Assembly: GCA_013368325.1 (NCBI GenBank)
Contig: JAACJK010000057.1
Span: 124,001 to 188,000 of the forward strand
Source of the DNA: Ephemerocybe angulata
Lineage: Eukaryota > Basidiomycota > Agaricomycetes > Agaricales > Psathyrellaceae
DNA: 64,000 nt
Reading direction: 5' to 3'
Shown one piece after another: positions 8,938 through 19,182 of the stretch. A model generated the notes under the pieces. That model was given only the letters and a program-made list of their open reading frames with translations. It was not told where the DNA came from and did not search any database. The position numbers and the translations under genes were made by a program. The first letter of the stretch is position 1. Each line of letters begins with the position of its first letter.

Positions 8938-11484
8938 CTACTCTCGGGTAAGCCGGTCCATCTTATCCCTCCACCGTTTCTGAATCTCAACAGTCTCCAC
9001 AAAGATCTCATACTTCGCATCCAAAATCTTCTTCTCCAAGCTCACTTTCCCGCTCCCTGCAGTAGCCGGGGGCACAAGCACCCCAGGAGGCGTCATCTCC
9101 GTCTACCAATCTCATCAGCCATATCCACACCCCACATCCAAAAAAAAGACACGCACCATAATATCCCACAAAATCTCCGCCTTCCTCTCATCACTCGTAC
9201 CCTCCTGGGCCTCCTCAACGCTCAGACTCAACACATGCGCCATCCTCCCCAACATCGCAGCCCCAAGCACAACAGCACTAACACCCACCCTCTTATCCCT
9301 CCTCCCCTCACCCCCCACATCCCTCTTCTGAATCAACCCCGCATCCTCCGCATCACTCGCACTAACCACAACACCCTCCAACCCATTGCCCCCTTTCCCA
9401 GCCTCACCCGTATAACACGCGTCCGCCAAAAGCTGCATGAGAATCGAGTTCTGCGCCTGACTTCCGCTAACGTACAGGCGCCTAATACTGTGGCCTTTCG
9501 CGTTCAGAGTGTCGACGATGGAGCGCGTTTGGAGCGCGATGGCGGTGAGGGTGGCGTGGTAGAGGAGCGCGAGGGAGGAGAGGGACGACCTGTCGAGGGT
9601 GAGCCCGATGATGGAGCCGCGCATGCGGGGGTCGGCGATGGGCGATCGGTTGCCTGCAGGAGATATTAGAGGTTGAGGACATGGTGGTGAGGAAGAGAAG
9701 GGGACGTACCGTGGAAGTCGGGATATATGTGAAGATCTTTCGTTAGTTCGGTGTAAGAAGCGACCTTCTGTTCGACTCGGAGGCGTTCCAGGGTATCATG
9801 GAGGACTAGGGGTATATGAGCATTCGGACCCATTTCAAGTCGTTCAGGAAAGCAACGAACCGGTATAAATATTCTTTCCCTCTTCCTTTGCCTTCTTGTA
9901 GAGGGCATCTTTCGCAGGGTGAGTAGATATCATGTGTTCAATCAGCTGAAGTTACGCCAGTCAGTCTTCGTCTACAGACGGCAGGATAGCAGACGGACCT
10001 GTCCAGTTGCGGATTGTCCTCCCTCATTCATCCACCAACCAGGGAACACAGGGTTCTTTAGTAAGGCCCCTAGATTAGATTGTAGTTGCATGTGAAGAGT
10101 TCCTTTCCGTACCTTATAAGGGCCCCAGATTCCTTCGACAAACACGCCTTCCTTGCTCTACATCCCAGAGTTAGCCTGTCAAATGCTACACAACAACGAT
10201 GTGCGCACCTGGACGATATGGCAAGTACTCGTCCCAGCAACAACAGCCAGCCGATGCCCAGACTCCTCAACAGACGGGTGAGCCTCAAGTTCACTCCCTC
10301 CCCCAACAAGACACCTCGCTCCAACCGTCCCAAGCCATCCCGCATACCTATCGTCCGCAAACGTCCGTCCCAATTCAGTGTCAAACCCGTATCAATGAAT
10401 TACTGGGCAGGACGTACGCATCGATAAGCCCACTCCCCACCGGGGTCCCCTCGAGAAGACCCATATCCTCCGCAGCTTTCTTCGCCAGCCCCCGCCCAAC
10501 GGGTATCCCAGCCGTCAAGACCTTCTCCGCATTCACCCCGTTCGTAGCCCCTATCTGTCCATACCCACGCTCGACGAGCTCGCCCAGCCCGATCGTATGG
10601 AAGAACTTATCGTCCCAGCCCCCCGTGCCATTCGTTCCTGCGAATAATAACAGACCGTTAACAAACGATAGGGAATCCAGAAGTAACAAGAGAATTCACC
10701 ATCCGAGCTGGGCTTAGGGATAACCGAAACGTACGAACACTTGCAAGTGAGCGAGCAGCACGATCTTGCAGTGCTCCCCGTCGCTCTGAACGTCAAGTAA
10801 TCAGGCAGATCGAAGAACTGGCACCGCTCGAACAGCTCGGGCTTCATATGCCTCTTCAACCACAAGATCTTGGGGATCTCCATCTCCAACTACCACGACC
10901 CCATTAATCAGCTCTGCGCGAATTCATCGAAAATCCAGACTGGATGAAAAGACATACGCTCATCGTTCCCCCGACATAATCCAGCACAGTAGATCCAGTC
11001 GCATTGATCTCCTCCGCCTCTTTCTCAGCTCGATGGTCAGCCCAAAGAATAACGTTCCTCTCGCCCACTACCCCTAATCCAGAGCCATCAGTAACAGCGA
11101 TACTCTCCCCCTTAAAATCGGTAACAGCGAGCGAGCAGGTAGCGTCAAAACCAATCCCATGGACCCTCGAAGTTAGATCCGATTCCGCAACCCCCTGAGC
11201 CCGCCATCTCATTCGTAAGTTTCGCGATCTAGATAGTGCAGACTCGTAACGGTGCTCACACTTTGCTCTGCTGCGCCTTTCACGCAGTCCTTCACAGCAG
11301 CGCAGATTCGACCCCATATATCTGAGGTAGACTGCTCGAATACGCGATGGTCTGTATCTGAGCGCCATGTCCGAATCTCATACGAAGATGCGTAAAGCAG
11401 TGTGCCATCGGCGCGAGAGAGGGCAGCGCGCGCTGAACCGGTTCCGATGTCGACACCGATGTACAGGGGATCTGAATTCGACAT
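8938..11484 (-). CDS. FGGY-family carbohydrate kinase (D-ribulokinase type)
   Basis: Eleven exons: 11260-11484, 10958-11194, 10700-10889, 10418-10637, 10209-10347, 10113-10157, 9999-10055, 9861-9945, 9710-9805, 9157-9653 and 8938-9096. Phases agree throughout, giving 649 residues. Motifs fit the YDR109C/FGGY ribulokinase group. They are the N-terminal phosphate loop [15 protein letters not shown], then [68 protein letters not shown] and [11 protein letters not shown]. These enzymes phosphorylate a pentulose (D-ribulose in yeast) with ATP in the cytosol. The 57-nt intron between exons 6 and 7 is a multiple of three and could be retained. Splicing gives the more family-like [15 protein letters not shown]. 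The 5' end of the gene is duplicated just upstream (see 11445-11828). Confidence 0.9.
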
Positions 11485-11828
11485 GGCGGGGAACGAGATG
11501 GTGGTGGTACTGGATGAAGAGGGATTGCACCCATGACACGGTCGGATTCTTTGCCGTATGGTGATGGAGTATTGGTTGCTTCGAAAGTTGCTCAGGGGCT
11601 GGTCGGGTTTTCGGCGATGTCGACACCGATGGCAATGTACAGGGGATCTGAATTAGACATGGAGGGGAACGAGATGGTGGAGGACCCCCGAATTCCCCTG
11701 TGAACATTGATCCGCCGACCAGACATGGTGGTACTGGATGAAGAGTGATTGCACCCATGACCCGGTTTGCCGTATGGTGATGGAGTTCTGGTTGCTTCGA
11801 AAGTTGCTCAGGGGCTGGTCCGGTTTCC
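11445..11828. repeat. Tandem duplication of the kinase 5' end
   Basis: Two direct copies, about 11445-11612 and 11615-11828. Each starts at CGATGTCGACACCGAT (inside kinase exon 1, antisense view), runs through the start codon and into upstream DNA, and ends with GTTGCTCAGGGGCTGGTC. The distal copy carries a GGCA insertion and about 48 extra bases near 11679-11726. On the kinase strand the distal copy keeps an ATG (11660) followed by 22 codons and a TGA. If transcription starts upstream of it, this would be an upstream open reading frame. Confidence 0.85.
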
Positions 11829-11953
11829 GAGAATGAGACGGGAAATCTTAGTTCGCAATGAAGTGTTTTTGGCATGGTGGGGTGATTTTATTGTGGGGGG
11901 AAATACATATGCCTAAAACATAGCAGAAAATGGCAAGACAATAGTGCAGTCGT

Positions 11954-12480
11954 CTACTCCGAGGACGTTGTCCGGGCTAGAAAGCAGAAACCTATAAGTC
12001 CTAAATCCGTAGAGAAACGACGGGCAAACGCACTGTAGATCAACTGGGAAGAGTGGTGCACAATGGGCTTGATCTGGCCATCCTTCTCCAAGTGCCTGAT
12101 GGCAACGCGAGCCAACGAGCCGTTGACCTTGAGCCTCTCGATGAGGATGCTCTGGGAGATGAACTTGAAGGTGGGGACCTCCTTGAGGATACGGTCGTAG
12201 AGCACCTTGTCGAGGGTGACGGCGTGCTGGGCCTTATCCTTGACCTTTCCCTTGGACCACTTCTTCTTCTTGGCGGCTTTTCCTCCAGAGGAGACGACGG
12301 CTTTGGCTTTGGCCTAGGGAACAGGTCAGCTAACCGCACCGGAATCCGGGGTACATCCAGTTTCGCCAAATCGCATCCAGCGCGAAACTACACCCAGCGG
12401 CGCCGTTGAACAGCGCAGCGACGGCGATGCATTCCAACAGCCTGCACGACAGCAAACCTGGGCAGAATCTCACTCACCAT
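11954..12480 (-). CDS. RPS25: 40S ribosomal protein eS25
   Basis: Three coding exons: 12478-12480 (the ATG alone), 12034-12313 and 11954-11976, giving 101 residues. The body matches eS25, with a Lys-rich N-terminus ([20 protein letters not shown]), a winged-helix core ([40 protein letters not shown]) and a short tail SSQLIYTRTTSSE that appears only after removal of the last 57-nt intron. eS25 is a small-subunit head protein near the E site. The 164-nt first intron directly after the start codon is longer than most others here, as is common for ribosomal-protein genes. Start and stop are well supported by family length. The gene is divergent from the glucosidase II beta gene. Confidence 0.93.
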
Positions 12481-12660
12481 GTTGTTTCTGGCCGACGATG
12501 GTGAAGGTGTCGACGGCGGCAATGGATTGACGATGCTCAATCAAAAATGCGTGCCTTGTTTGGCATTTCTTACGTAATAGCCGTGAGCATGACACGGCGC
12601 GACACGTCGGCGACCAATATACTTAACGCCCAACCATAGCCCCTGCAGGCTCCCGTCCCA
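12481..12660. promoter_or_regulatory. Shared bidirectional promoter
   Basis: Only 180 bases separate the start codons of eS25 (-) and glucosidase II beta (+), so both promoters must lie or overlap here. No clear TATA box was found. This is expected for a ribosomal-protein gene. Which elements serve which gene cannot be told from sequence alone. Confidence 0.6.
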
Positions 12661-14798
12661 ATGGTTCCCTGGCTCCTGCTTGCTCTGCCCCTCGGGGCCA
12701 CTGCAGCCGCTGGAAGCGACAAGCTGCTCGGCGTGCACCCCAGTGCCCTCGCGAAATATACCCCCACGAAGTCGAACACATGGAAATGCCTGGACGGGTC
12801 CAAGGAGATCTCCTGGAACGCGGTGAATGACGATTATTGCGACTGTCCAGATGGGAGTGACGAGCCAGGTGTGTTGCATCCAGGCTCTTTATGAACTTAA
12901 GCTCATGTCGCAGGTACAAGCGCTTGTCCCGATAGCCGCTTTTGGTGCAAGAACGAAGGGCACATCGGCGCGTACATTCACAGCTCCCGGGTAGGAGATG
13001 GCCTGTGTGGTGCGTCGCCTAAATATACCTATACCTCTTGGGCGCCTACTAACCTCGAGATTAGAGACCGAGTGCTGTGATGGGTCAGACGAGCGACCCG
13101 GCACCTGCCCCAACCGCTGCAAGGAGATCGGTGAAGCCTACCGCGCGAAGCGTGACGCAGAGCTCAAGATCCAGAAGACCGGCTCCAAGATTCGCTCGAC
13201 GTACATCGCCTTTGCACACAAGGAGAGGAAGCGTTTGGAGGACCTCGCTGCATCACTAGAGAAGGATATCGTCGCAAAGGAGAAGGAGGTTGAGAAGTTA
13301 CGCGGTGCGTCATCATGTAACCTCTGCGAACCTGACCGGTTACTCAAACCAACCTCTAGAAATCGCTGAGAGGACCGAGTCTCTGACACAGGCAGCGCTA
13401 GATCACAAACGCCAGTCTCGTCAGTATCCACCTCCTCTCGACTGGGTCAACATGTTTTGACTGAATCTCCGCGATTTATCCAGCCTTATACCAATCCCTC
13501 CTTAACCACAACAAAGCCCTCAAGTCCCTCAAACGCGAATATAAGAAGCATGCAGACAAAGAGAAGCAGCTCGGACAGATCCTCGACTCGCTTCGAACAG
13601 GCTACAACCCCAACTACCAGGACATGGCCGTTCTGGAGGCCGTCCGTGGCTGGGAAGAGCTTGCCGGCCTCCCCCATATCAACGACGTGAAGAAGGACGG
13701 CGAAGAGAGCTCAACTCCTGAACCCGAGTCGGAGAAGACAGAAGAGGCTGTTGATGACGGCTTGTGGACTGCAGACGAGCTTGATAGCGAGTTGGACGAC
13801 CTGATTGGCACGGACTATACTTCGCTGCTACTTGAGCACGAAGATCACATTAACACTCCCACCGAAGACTCCCTTCGTGCGTCTCCCTTGCTTATACCAT
13901 TGCTTTCTACTGAACCTTTTCCAGTCTTCAAGATCACGTCGTACATCCCTGACGCCTGGCTTCCTCAATACGAAGCCTGGAAAGACAACTTTGTCGATTG
14001 GCTCGAGAAACTTGGTATCGTCTCCGAGGAAAGCTCTGGCTCTTCCAGTAAGTGTCAATCTCATCGACGTCTCCAAGTCGCGTTCAACTAAACCACACCT
14101 CTCCAGCCGAAGCCACCCGCGCTCAACAAGCGCTGACCGAAGCCAACGCCGAGCTTGCCCACATGAAGAGAGAAAAGACTGAATCAGAGAGCGACGTTCT
14201 CAAGATCTTCAACCCCGAGCACTTCGGTGCCGAGGGCGAGTGGAAGAAGTTAGATGACACCTGTATCAACCACGAAGTTGGAGAGTACGTCACGTTCAAA
14301 AATTTGACCTTGGAGGACGGTGGCTAATGGGATCCATATAGCTATACCTACGAACTGTGTTTCTTCAAAGAAGCGAAGCAGAAGCCCAACAAGGGAGGAA
14401 GCAACTTCAGCCTCGGGTGCGTCTTACTTGCCTTGCTCAGATCCAAGACCTCGTACTAACTAATATCGCGGGTTAAATAGACGATTCCAGTCATGGAATA
14501 AGGACGCTAGACCCGGCTCCCCCGAATACTATTCCAAGCAAGTCTACCAACACGGTACACGGTGCTGGAACGGTCCCGAACGCAGTGTCGTCGTACGTAC
14601 CCACATCTCCTCTCCTCCCTGCACTCTTCAATCTGATCACGATCTCATTTATATGAACAGGTTCTCCTCACCTGCGGCGTCGAGAATACGATATACTCTG
14701 TGCAGGAATTGGAGAAGTGCGAGTATCAGTTCAAAGGAACGTCACCTGCGCTCTGCTTGCCCCCAGGGAAGGAGCCTCAGAACCATGAAGAGCTTTAG
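12661..14798 (+). CDS. GTB1: Glucosidase II beta subunit (PRKCSH-like)
   Basis: Ten exons: 12661-12868, 12914-13009, 13065-13304, 13360-13419, 13484-13876, 13925-14047, 14107-14284, 14342-14416, 14481-14592 and 14661-14798. Phases are consistent, giving 540 residues. A signal peptide covers about residues 1-17. Two LDLa-like Cys/Asp modules follow (DDYCDCPDGSDEPG and ETECCDGSDERPGTC). Next are a long coiled coil (about 115-220), an acidic middle and a C-terminal mannose-6-phosphate receptor homology domain (DYTYELCFFKEAKQ, GTRCWNGPERSV, LTCG). The protein ends HEEL, close to an HDEL ER-retention signal. The subunit retains the catalytic alpha subunit in the ER and binds N-glycans during glucose trimming in the calnexin cycle. 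The model rests on strong family fit at every junction. Confidence 0.93.
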
Positions 14799-15713
14799 AG
14801 GGTTGCTTGATACATCTATAAAGTATTTGAGACTTGGGACGAGAATTGGATTTTTCGTGGGCGTTAAACTGGAGCTGATATCCTTTGCACAGCTTTTGCG
14901 TGGTCAAAGGTTCGTGGTTGAGCAAAGTAGGTGAGCTTTGGCCATTGACCTTCAGATCGCGATGTGAGGGCAAAGCCATACCGGATGGCGGGTACCAAAG
15001 TCAACCAGGCATGTAGCGCTACAAAGCGACATGCACTTTTTATATTTAAGCTGGATGTTCCGAGGCTGAGCTGACCATTTCCCTCCCACTCAACGCCCTC
15101 TCACCTCCTCCGGTGTCCAATGCAGTTGACCTAGTACCCTACTTGCAGCAACTCAGCGTGCCCTTCGGCATCAGGGAGTAATTATCACACCGAGCCAACT
15201 TACCTTCCGCTGCACCCAGCCCTCCCCAGCTGGATCTTTGCTCGCAACGATGACCCCTCCTGGGTTTCAATCCACGAAGCCCGCCTCCGCCAATCCCTCC
15301 ACCACATAGCCTACCAAACCACCCTCTGCCACACCGCAGCACCACTTCCTTTGACGAGCACCTTTTCTTGTTGTCAGTCACTACATCCTGATTGTCGCTT
15401 GGTAGCACCCTCGGGGCTGAAAGACTTCAGAGAGACTCTATTACACGGTGCACGGCGCTGCGGGCTGTACATAGTGCGTGAGCAAGATGAACAGATGCTT
15501 ACCGTGCGATATAGATGGATCCGGTGGAGGTAAGTTGATGGCATTGCAAGCAGAGAGGGCTTTGATAAACATTGAGCTCGACGAATACTCATCTACTTAT
15601 CCCGAGGCCCCCCCTTTTGTTTGGATTGGATCTCAATGGGAAAGCAATGTTTAGTTAGGGGCAGGTTAGGGGTGCTGGGTAATTGAATACACATATAATC
15701 CATCATGAACTAT
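14799..15713. other. Intergenic, no gene seen
   Basis: This is the 3' flank of the glucosidase gene followed by about 0.8 kb without a conserved frame. A long frame on the minus strand around 15139-15408 is Gly/Arg-rich low complexity and was not accepted as a gene. Confidence 0.45.
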
Positions 15714-16507
15714 TCTCTGGCTGAGTCCGGGTTCGATGCATATTTCCAGATCCCGGCACCTTTTGCCCAAGACCGATATCATCCCCGGCAGGATCACCCT
15801 CGGTGGGCGTCTGGGTTAGACCTCCGTCAGCAGAGGGCGCGGGAAAGGCGCTCCAGCCAAAAAGGAAGTAGCCCCTGACAAGAAATTTCCGGCCAGGCGA
15901 CGATACCGCTCGCGCAAGCACAAGGGAGTGGTTCAACTTTGAATAGAAGTTTAGAATGCCAAAACTAATGTTCACTAAGCTAGCTACAGGCCATCCGACT
16001 GATCTAGGAACAGGCGCAGAAAAGGCTTGAAGCGCCCACCGCGCTGGCGCCTATGCTAGCTGCGACGTGGCTGCGCGGTAACAATGTGATATGCAGCGAG
16101 GGCGCCAAGGGCGCTTATTCGCTTGCACGTCACACATCCTGGCTCTTCCCGGGGCTACCCTTCATCATTGCTACAAGGCTACCTAGTGGCTAAGTTATCT
16201 CAGGTAACCTAGTTTGAATTGATTCTCTCAAGCTATCCTAATCTATCTTTACCCAAGGAACTATGATATGAGTGAGCCTTCGTCCCCCTGCAGGTTACAT
16301 ACGCCCACTTGCACTCGCCCTCTTTGCGCCCTCTCCCGGCCGGATTAGGATGGGGTCCCTTGGGGTCCGCTCTCGGGCTCTCGGGCGGCCTGGATCAGAG
16401 AGGGATCAGGCAGTGATCCAGGTGGCCGTGCCGGAGGCTCGGCATCCTTTTGGGGTTAAGATGCCTGGATCTGGAAATATGCATCGAACGGTGCCTCTCT
16501 CTGGCTG
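15714..16507. mobile_element. Non-autonomous inverted-repeat element A
   Basis: A perfect 23-base inverted repeat is at 15731-15753 and 16467-16489, with further diverged similarity inward (both arms carry GCGCCCTCT). Outside the arms, 7 and 8 bases away, lies the same 10-base word TCTCTGGCTG in direct orientation (15714-15723 and 16498-16507). This matches a target-site duplication around an element of about 774 bases. There is no transposase frame. A direct repeat of 8-11 bases is the usual footprint of Mutator-like elements, so that class is the best guess. Confidence 0.6.
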
Positions 16508-16610
16508 GCTCAGTCACATGTCACAGACGATGACTACGGACAATCTAATGAATGTCGGTAAGAAAGCTACCCTGTGCTATGCGAGGTCCAATAAAACATC
16601 CACCACCTTT

Positions 16611-18242
16611 TCACTTGGCGCGTTCTCGGTAATTGGTATTGACTATTACGCCTAGAACATTTACCTCTTGCATCTCCTTTTCGCCCTCGTCTGCGTACCG
16701 GGCATATATGAGACTAACTGAACGCAGAGTTGCGGAGCGTTCCCTTCGACCTTTGATGAAGTCAAAGATGACTTCGTCGACGGTGGGGCCAGTAATAATG
16801 CCTAACTTGATGTCTTGTAGGTTAGGGCAGAGGTAAGGCGAAAAATTAGGTCCATCCGTGAGTCTTGTCTGTTGAGGTTTGCTCCTGGAAGAGGTGTTCG
16901 GGGAGGCTGATGGATTTTCATCTTTTCTTGGCGTTAGGGCAGCAAGAAATGTATCGGAGAGGAGTGTGTAAGACGATTTGAAGTAAGATAGGAAGCCTAT
17001 CTCTAAGAACTCCAGCTGGGTAGTCAGCGCAAGGGTTTCCAACATTGTCTCTGTAGCGGTGGTAGAGTAGTTGGTCCACACGGCCAGTCGCCGGAGCGTC
17101 GCTCTAGATTCGCCAACGATCGCAGCCGGGAGAAAGTCGCCAAGACGAGCGGTATGTAACGTTAGATCCTTCAAGGAAGGAAGACGAAGTGACTCGAAAA
17201 AGCCGGTGAGAGGTTCCGGTGCGGCGTGACGGATGTGCAGCAATACAAGGTGGGAGAGTAGGAGTCTTGGCGAAGAGTAAGGTTCAAATATCTCAACGAA
17301 GTTGATAGAGATGCGTAATCGTTCCAGTCGTGGGCAGTTGACAAGGGTCTTCCATATGTTCGTGTCGGTGGTCTTCATCGAGGCGATGTCCAGATCTGTG
17401 AGCTGGGGCCATTGCAGTGGTATTTTTATGAAGTCATGATCAAACGCCTCCGAGCGGTAGCCAAACGTGTCGTAGCGAAATCGACGTATGGAGGGACCTC
17501 CGAGAAGGCACTTCTTGTCATCCAGCACCCATGCCGGGATTTCAAGGTTTTGAAGATTGGGAATAGATGATGAGGGTAGAGACAGGATGCTTTTGAGCAG
17601 CCCTCGGTTCATGTCGCTTGCGCTGATCCTGAGCTCCTTCCATTGTGAAGAGTGCTGCGTTAAAAAGGGAAGAAATTTCTCGAAGTTTGTCCATGCGTGA
17701 GATAGCTTCCATGAGATCGAAATTGCGACTGGTCGATTCCCAGCGCGGGAAAGCCAGAGTTGCGCAAGCTGCGATGCGTTTTGAACGGCTAAATCCAGAT
17801 CAGTGGGACTCTGCAAGCTGGGGGAAACGTTTATCGGGGCCCTTTGCCACAGTTCAGGGAAGTCGAGTGCAATTTGCCGCCAGCGTTGGCAAATGAACGT
17901 CAGCAGCATAGGCGGCTGCGCAGCCGACATGTATTCCCGGTTGTCGAATGGATCTTCCCAAAGGCGGGTGGGGTTAGGGAGGCAATGGGAGAAAATTGTG
18001 CGTATAATCTCATCCGGGAGGCCTCTTATTGGTGCCAAAAGGGCTAGATGAGGTTCAATGAAGTGGTCGTTTTCCTCTCTCTTGTGTATGAGCGCCTCTA
18101 GTTGTTGACGAAGTTCTTCGATTTCAAAGTCGATCCTCTGGTTGTCTTCGATATGTCCCTTTAAAAGTTGTTGAATTTGGGCTTTCTCAGACTCCGATGC
18201 GAAATAGTTGGTGCCTAGGTGGGATGAGAAGGGTGACAGCAT
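16611..18242 (-). CDS. F-box/LRR-like protein
   Basis: Intronless, 543 residues. The start at 18242 (MLSPFSSHLGTNY) is chosen over an earlier in-frame ATG. It aligns with the paralogue at 43882-45507, which begins MLSPFTPHLGTNY. A coiled coil lies at about 18-60 (SEKAQIQQLLKGHIEDN). The F-box region is at about 68-140 (LLAPIRGLPDEIIRTIFSHCLP, then LLTFICQRWRQIALDFPELWQ). Leucine-rich strands follow to the C-terminus, which ends with a family-typical YRER motif. It is a likely SCF adaptor with unknown substrate. The two members of this subfamily are 27 kb apart, so they are not a simple tandem pair. Inverted-repeat elements lie on both sides. Confidence 0.85.
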   Translation of the reverse strand: MLSPFSSHLGTNYFASESEKAQIQQLLKGHIEDNQRIDFEIEELRQQLEALIHKREENDHFIEPHLALLAPIRGLPDEIIRTIFSHCLPNPTRLWEDPFDNREYMSAAQPPMLLTFICQRWRQIALDFPELWQRAPINVSPSLQSPTDLDLAVQNASQLAQLWLSRAGNRPVAISISWKLSHAWTNFEKFLPFLTQHSSQWKELRISASDMNRGLLKSILSLPSSSIPNLQNLEIPAWVLDDKKCLLGGPSIRRFRYDTFGYRSEAFDHDFIKIPLQWPQLTDLDIASMKTTDTNIWKTLVNCPRLERLRISINFVEIFEPYSSPRLLLSHLVLLHIRHAAPEPLTGFFESLRLPSLKDLTLHTARLGDFLPAAIVGESRATLRRLAVWTNYSTTATETMLETLALTTQLEFLEIGFLSYFKSSYTLLSDTFLAALTPRKDENPSASPNTSSRSKPQQTRLTDGPNFSPYLCPNLQDIKLGIITGPTVDEVIFDFIKGRRERSATLRSVSLIYARYADEGEKEMQEVNVLGVIVNTNYRERAK

Positions 18243-18377
18243 GTTAAGTCGTAGTCGATGGTCTTTGGTGGTGGTGGATGAGGGAGAGTTGCGCATGCGA
18301 CCCCATCGCCAACCCGACCGTTCTTTCGGACATCCCCGAGACATCCAATCAAACCTTGGGCACACGGCGATCTACCA

Positions 18378-19070
18378 CCACCACCTCTGAAGCATGGATA
18401 AGGGATTTTGGTGAGGATGCTAACTTTCTCAATCCACGGTTCTACCTTCAGCGCATGGAGGATGTTCGCGAGTCGTTCGAATCTGCACGGGTCGTCATTA
18501 GACTCGAGCCCTGTCTTACCTGACATCCCAAGCAAGATTCATTCAACATCGGATCCCCGCAACTTCATCGAGAAGTATTCGGGGCTGTCTGTGGAGGGGA
18601 CGTGGTATCGCAGCGTCGACGCGCATAATTCAAGTTGAGGGGCCCGGGTTTTGAGTAGGTTTAGAGTCTTCCTTGCGGATGCGGACCCGCTGGGGTACCG
18701 GTTTCCGGCTCTTGCACCGAAGGGCCTCCGGAACTTGGAGGACTTTGAACGACTGCTGGAGGCTGCGCGGCCTGAGATTGGGGTGTGGAAGATAGAGCGA
18801 CGCGCTCGGGAGACGGGGATTTCGTTTACTCTGGATGATACATATGATAGGGAAGTGGAGTGGCCCCGGTTACCTCTTGCGACGGTTGATGCGGTTGAGT
18901 GTGGATGTGGGTGTCGAGGGCTGGAGAGAATTGAAGTTGGTTTGTGTTATGCTTATGGCGGTGGGTTTGAGGAGTATGATAGAGCGATGAAGTTGCCTTT
19001 GTTTGAGAGTCTTTCGCCTTGCTTGGCTCTTAGTAGGGAGGACTGGGCTTTCAATTTGGGTTCAATATAA
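18378..19070 (+). pseudogene. Decayed gene of unknown family
   Basis: Coding-like sequence is broken over two frames. It first reads EAWIRDFGEDANFLNPRFY in one frame, then NFIEKYSGLSVEGTWYRSVD in another. A TGA at 18636-18638 follows, and the same frame then continues for about 140 codons (VFLADADPLGYRFPALAPKG onward) to a stop at 19068-19070. There is no ATG that would start the long part, and no splice pair that removes the stop. The local composition looks protein-coding. The family was not recognised. It could instead be an unresolved multi-exon gene. Confidence 0.4.
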
Positions 19071-19182
19071 TTGCTATTACTATCTCTTATAAGCCTACAC
19101 CACTTAATTGATTCGTCCTTCACGGCTTATGCACCTATTAATACACATTAATCTCGTGGAAATGACTAGAACCGATCCTCTT

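Noticed and set aside
10056..10112. Reading through kinase intron 6 (adds 19 residues in frame)
   Set aside because: It is possible, since the intron is 57 nt without a stop, but the insert interrupts a conserved family segment (GPYK ... FPGWW). Splicing was preferred.
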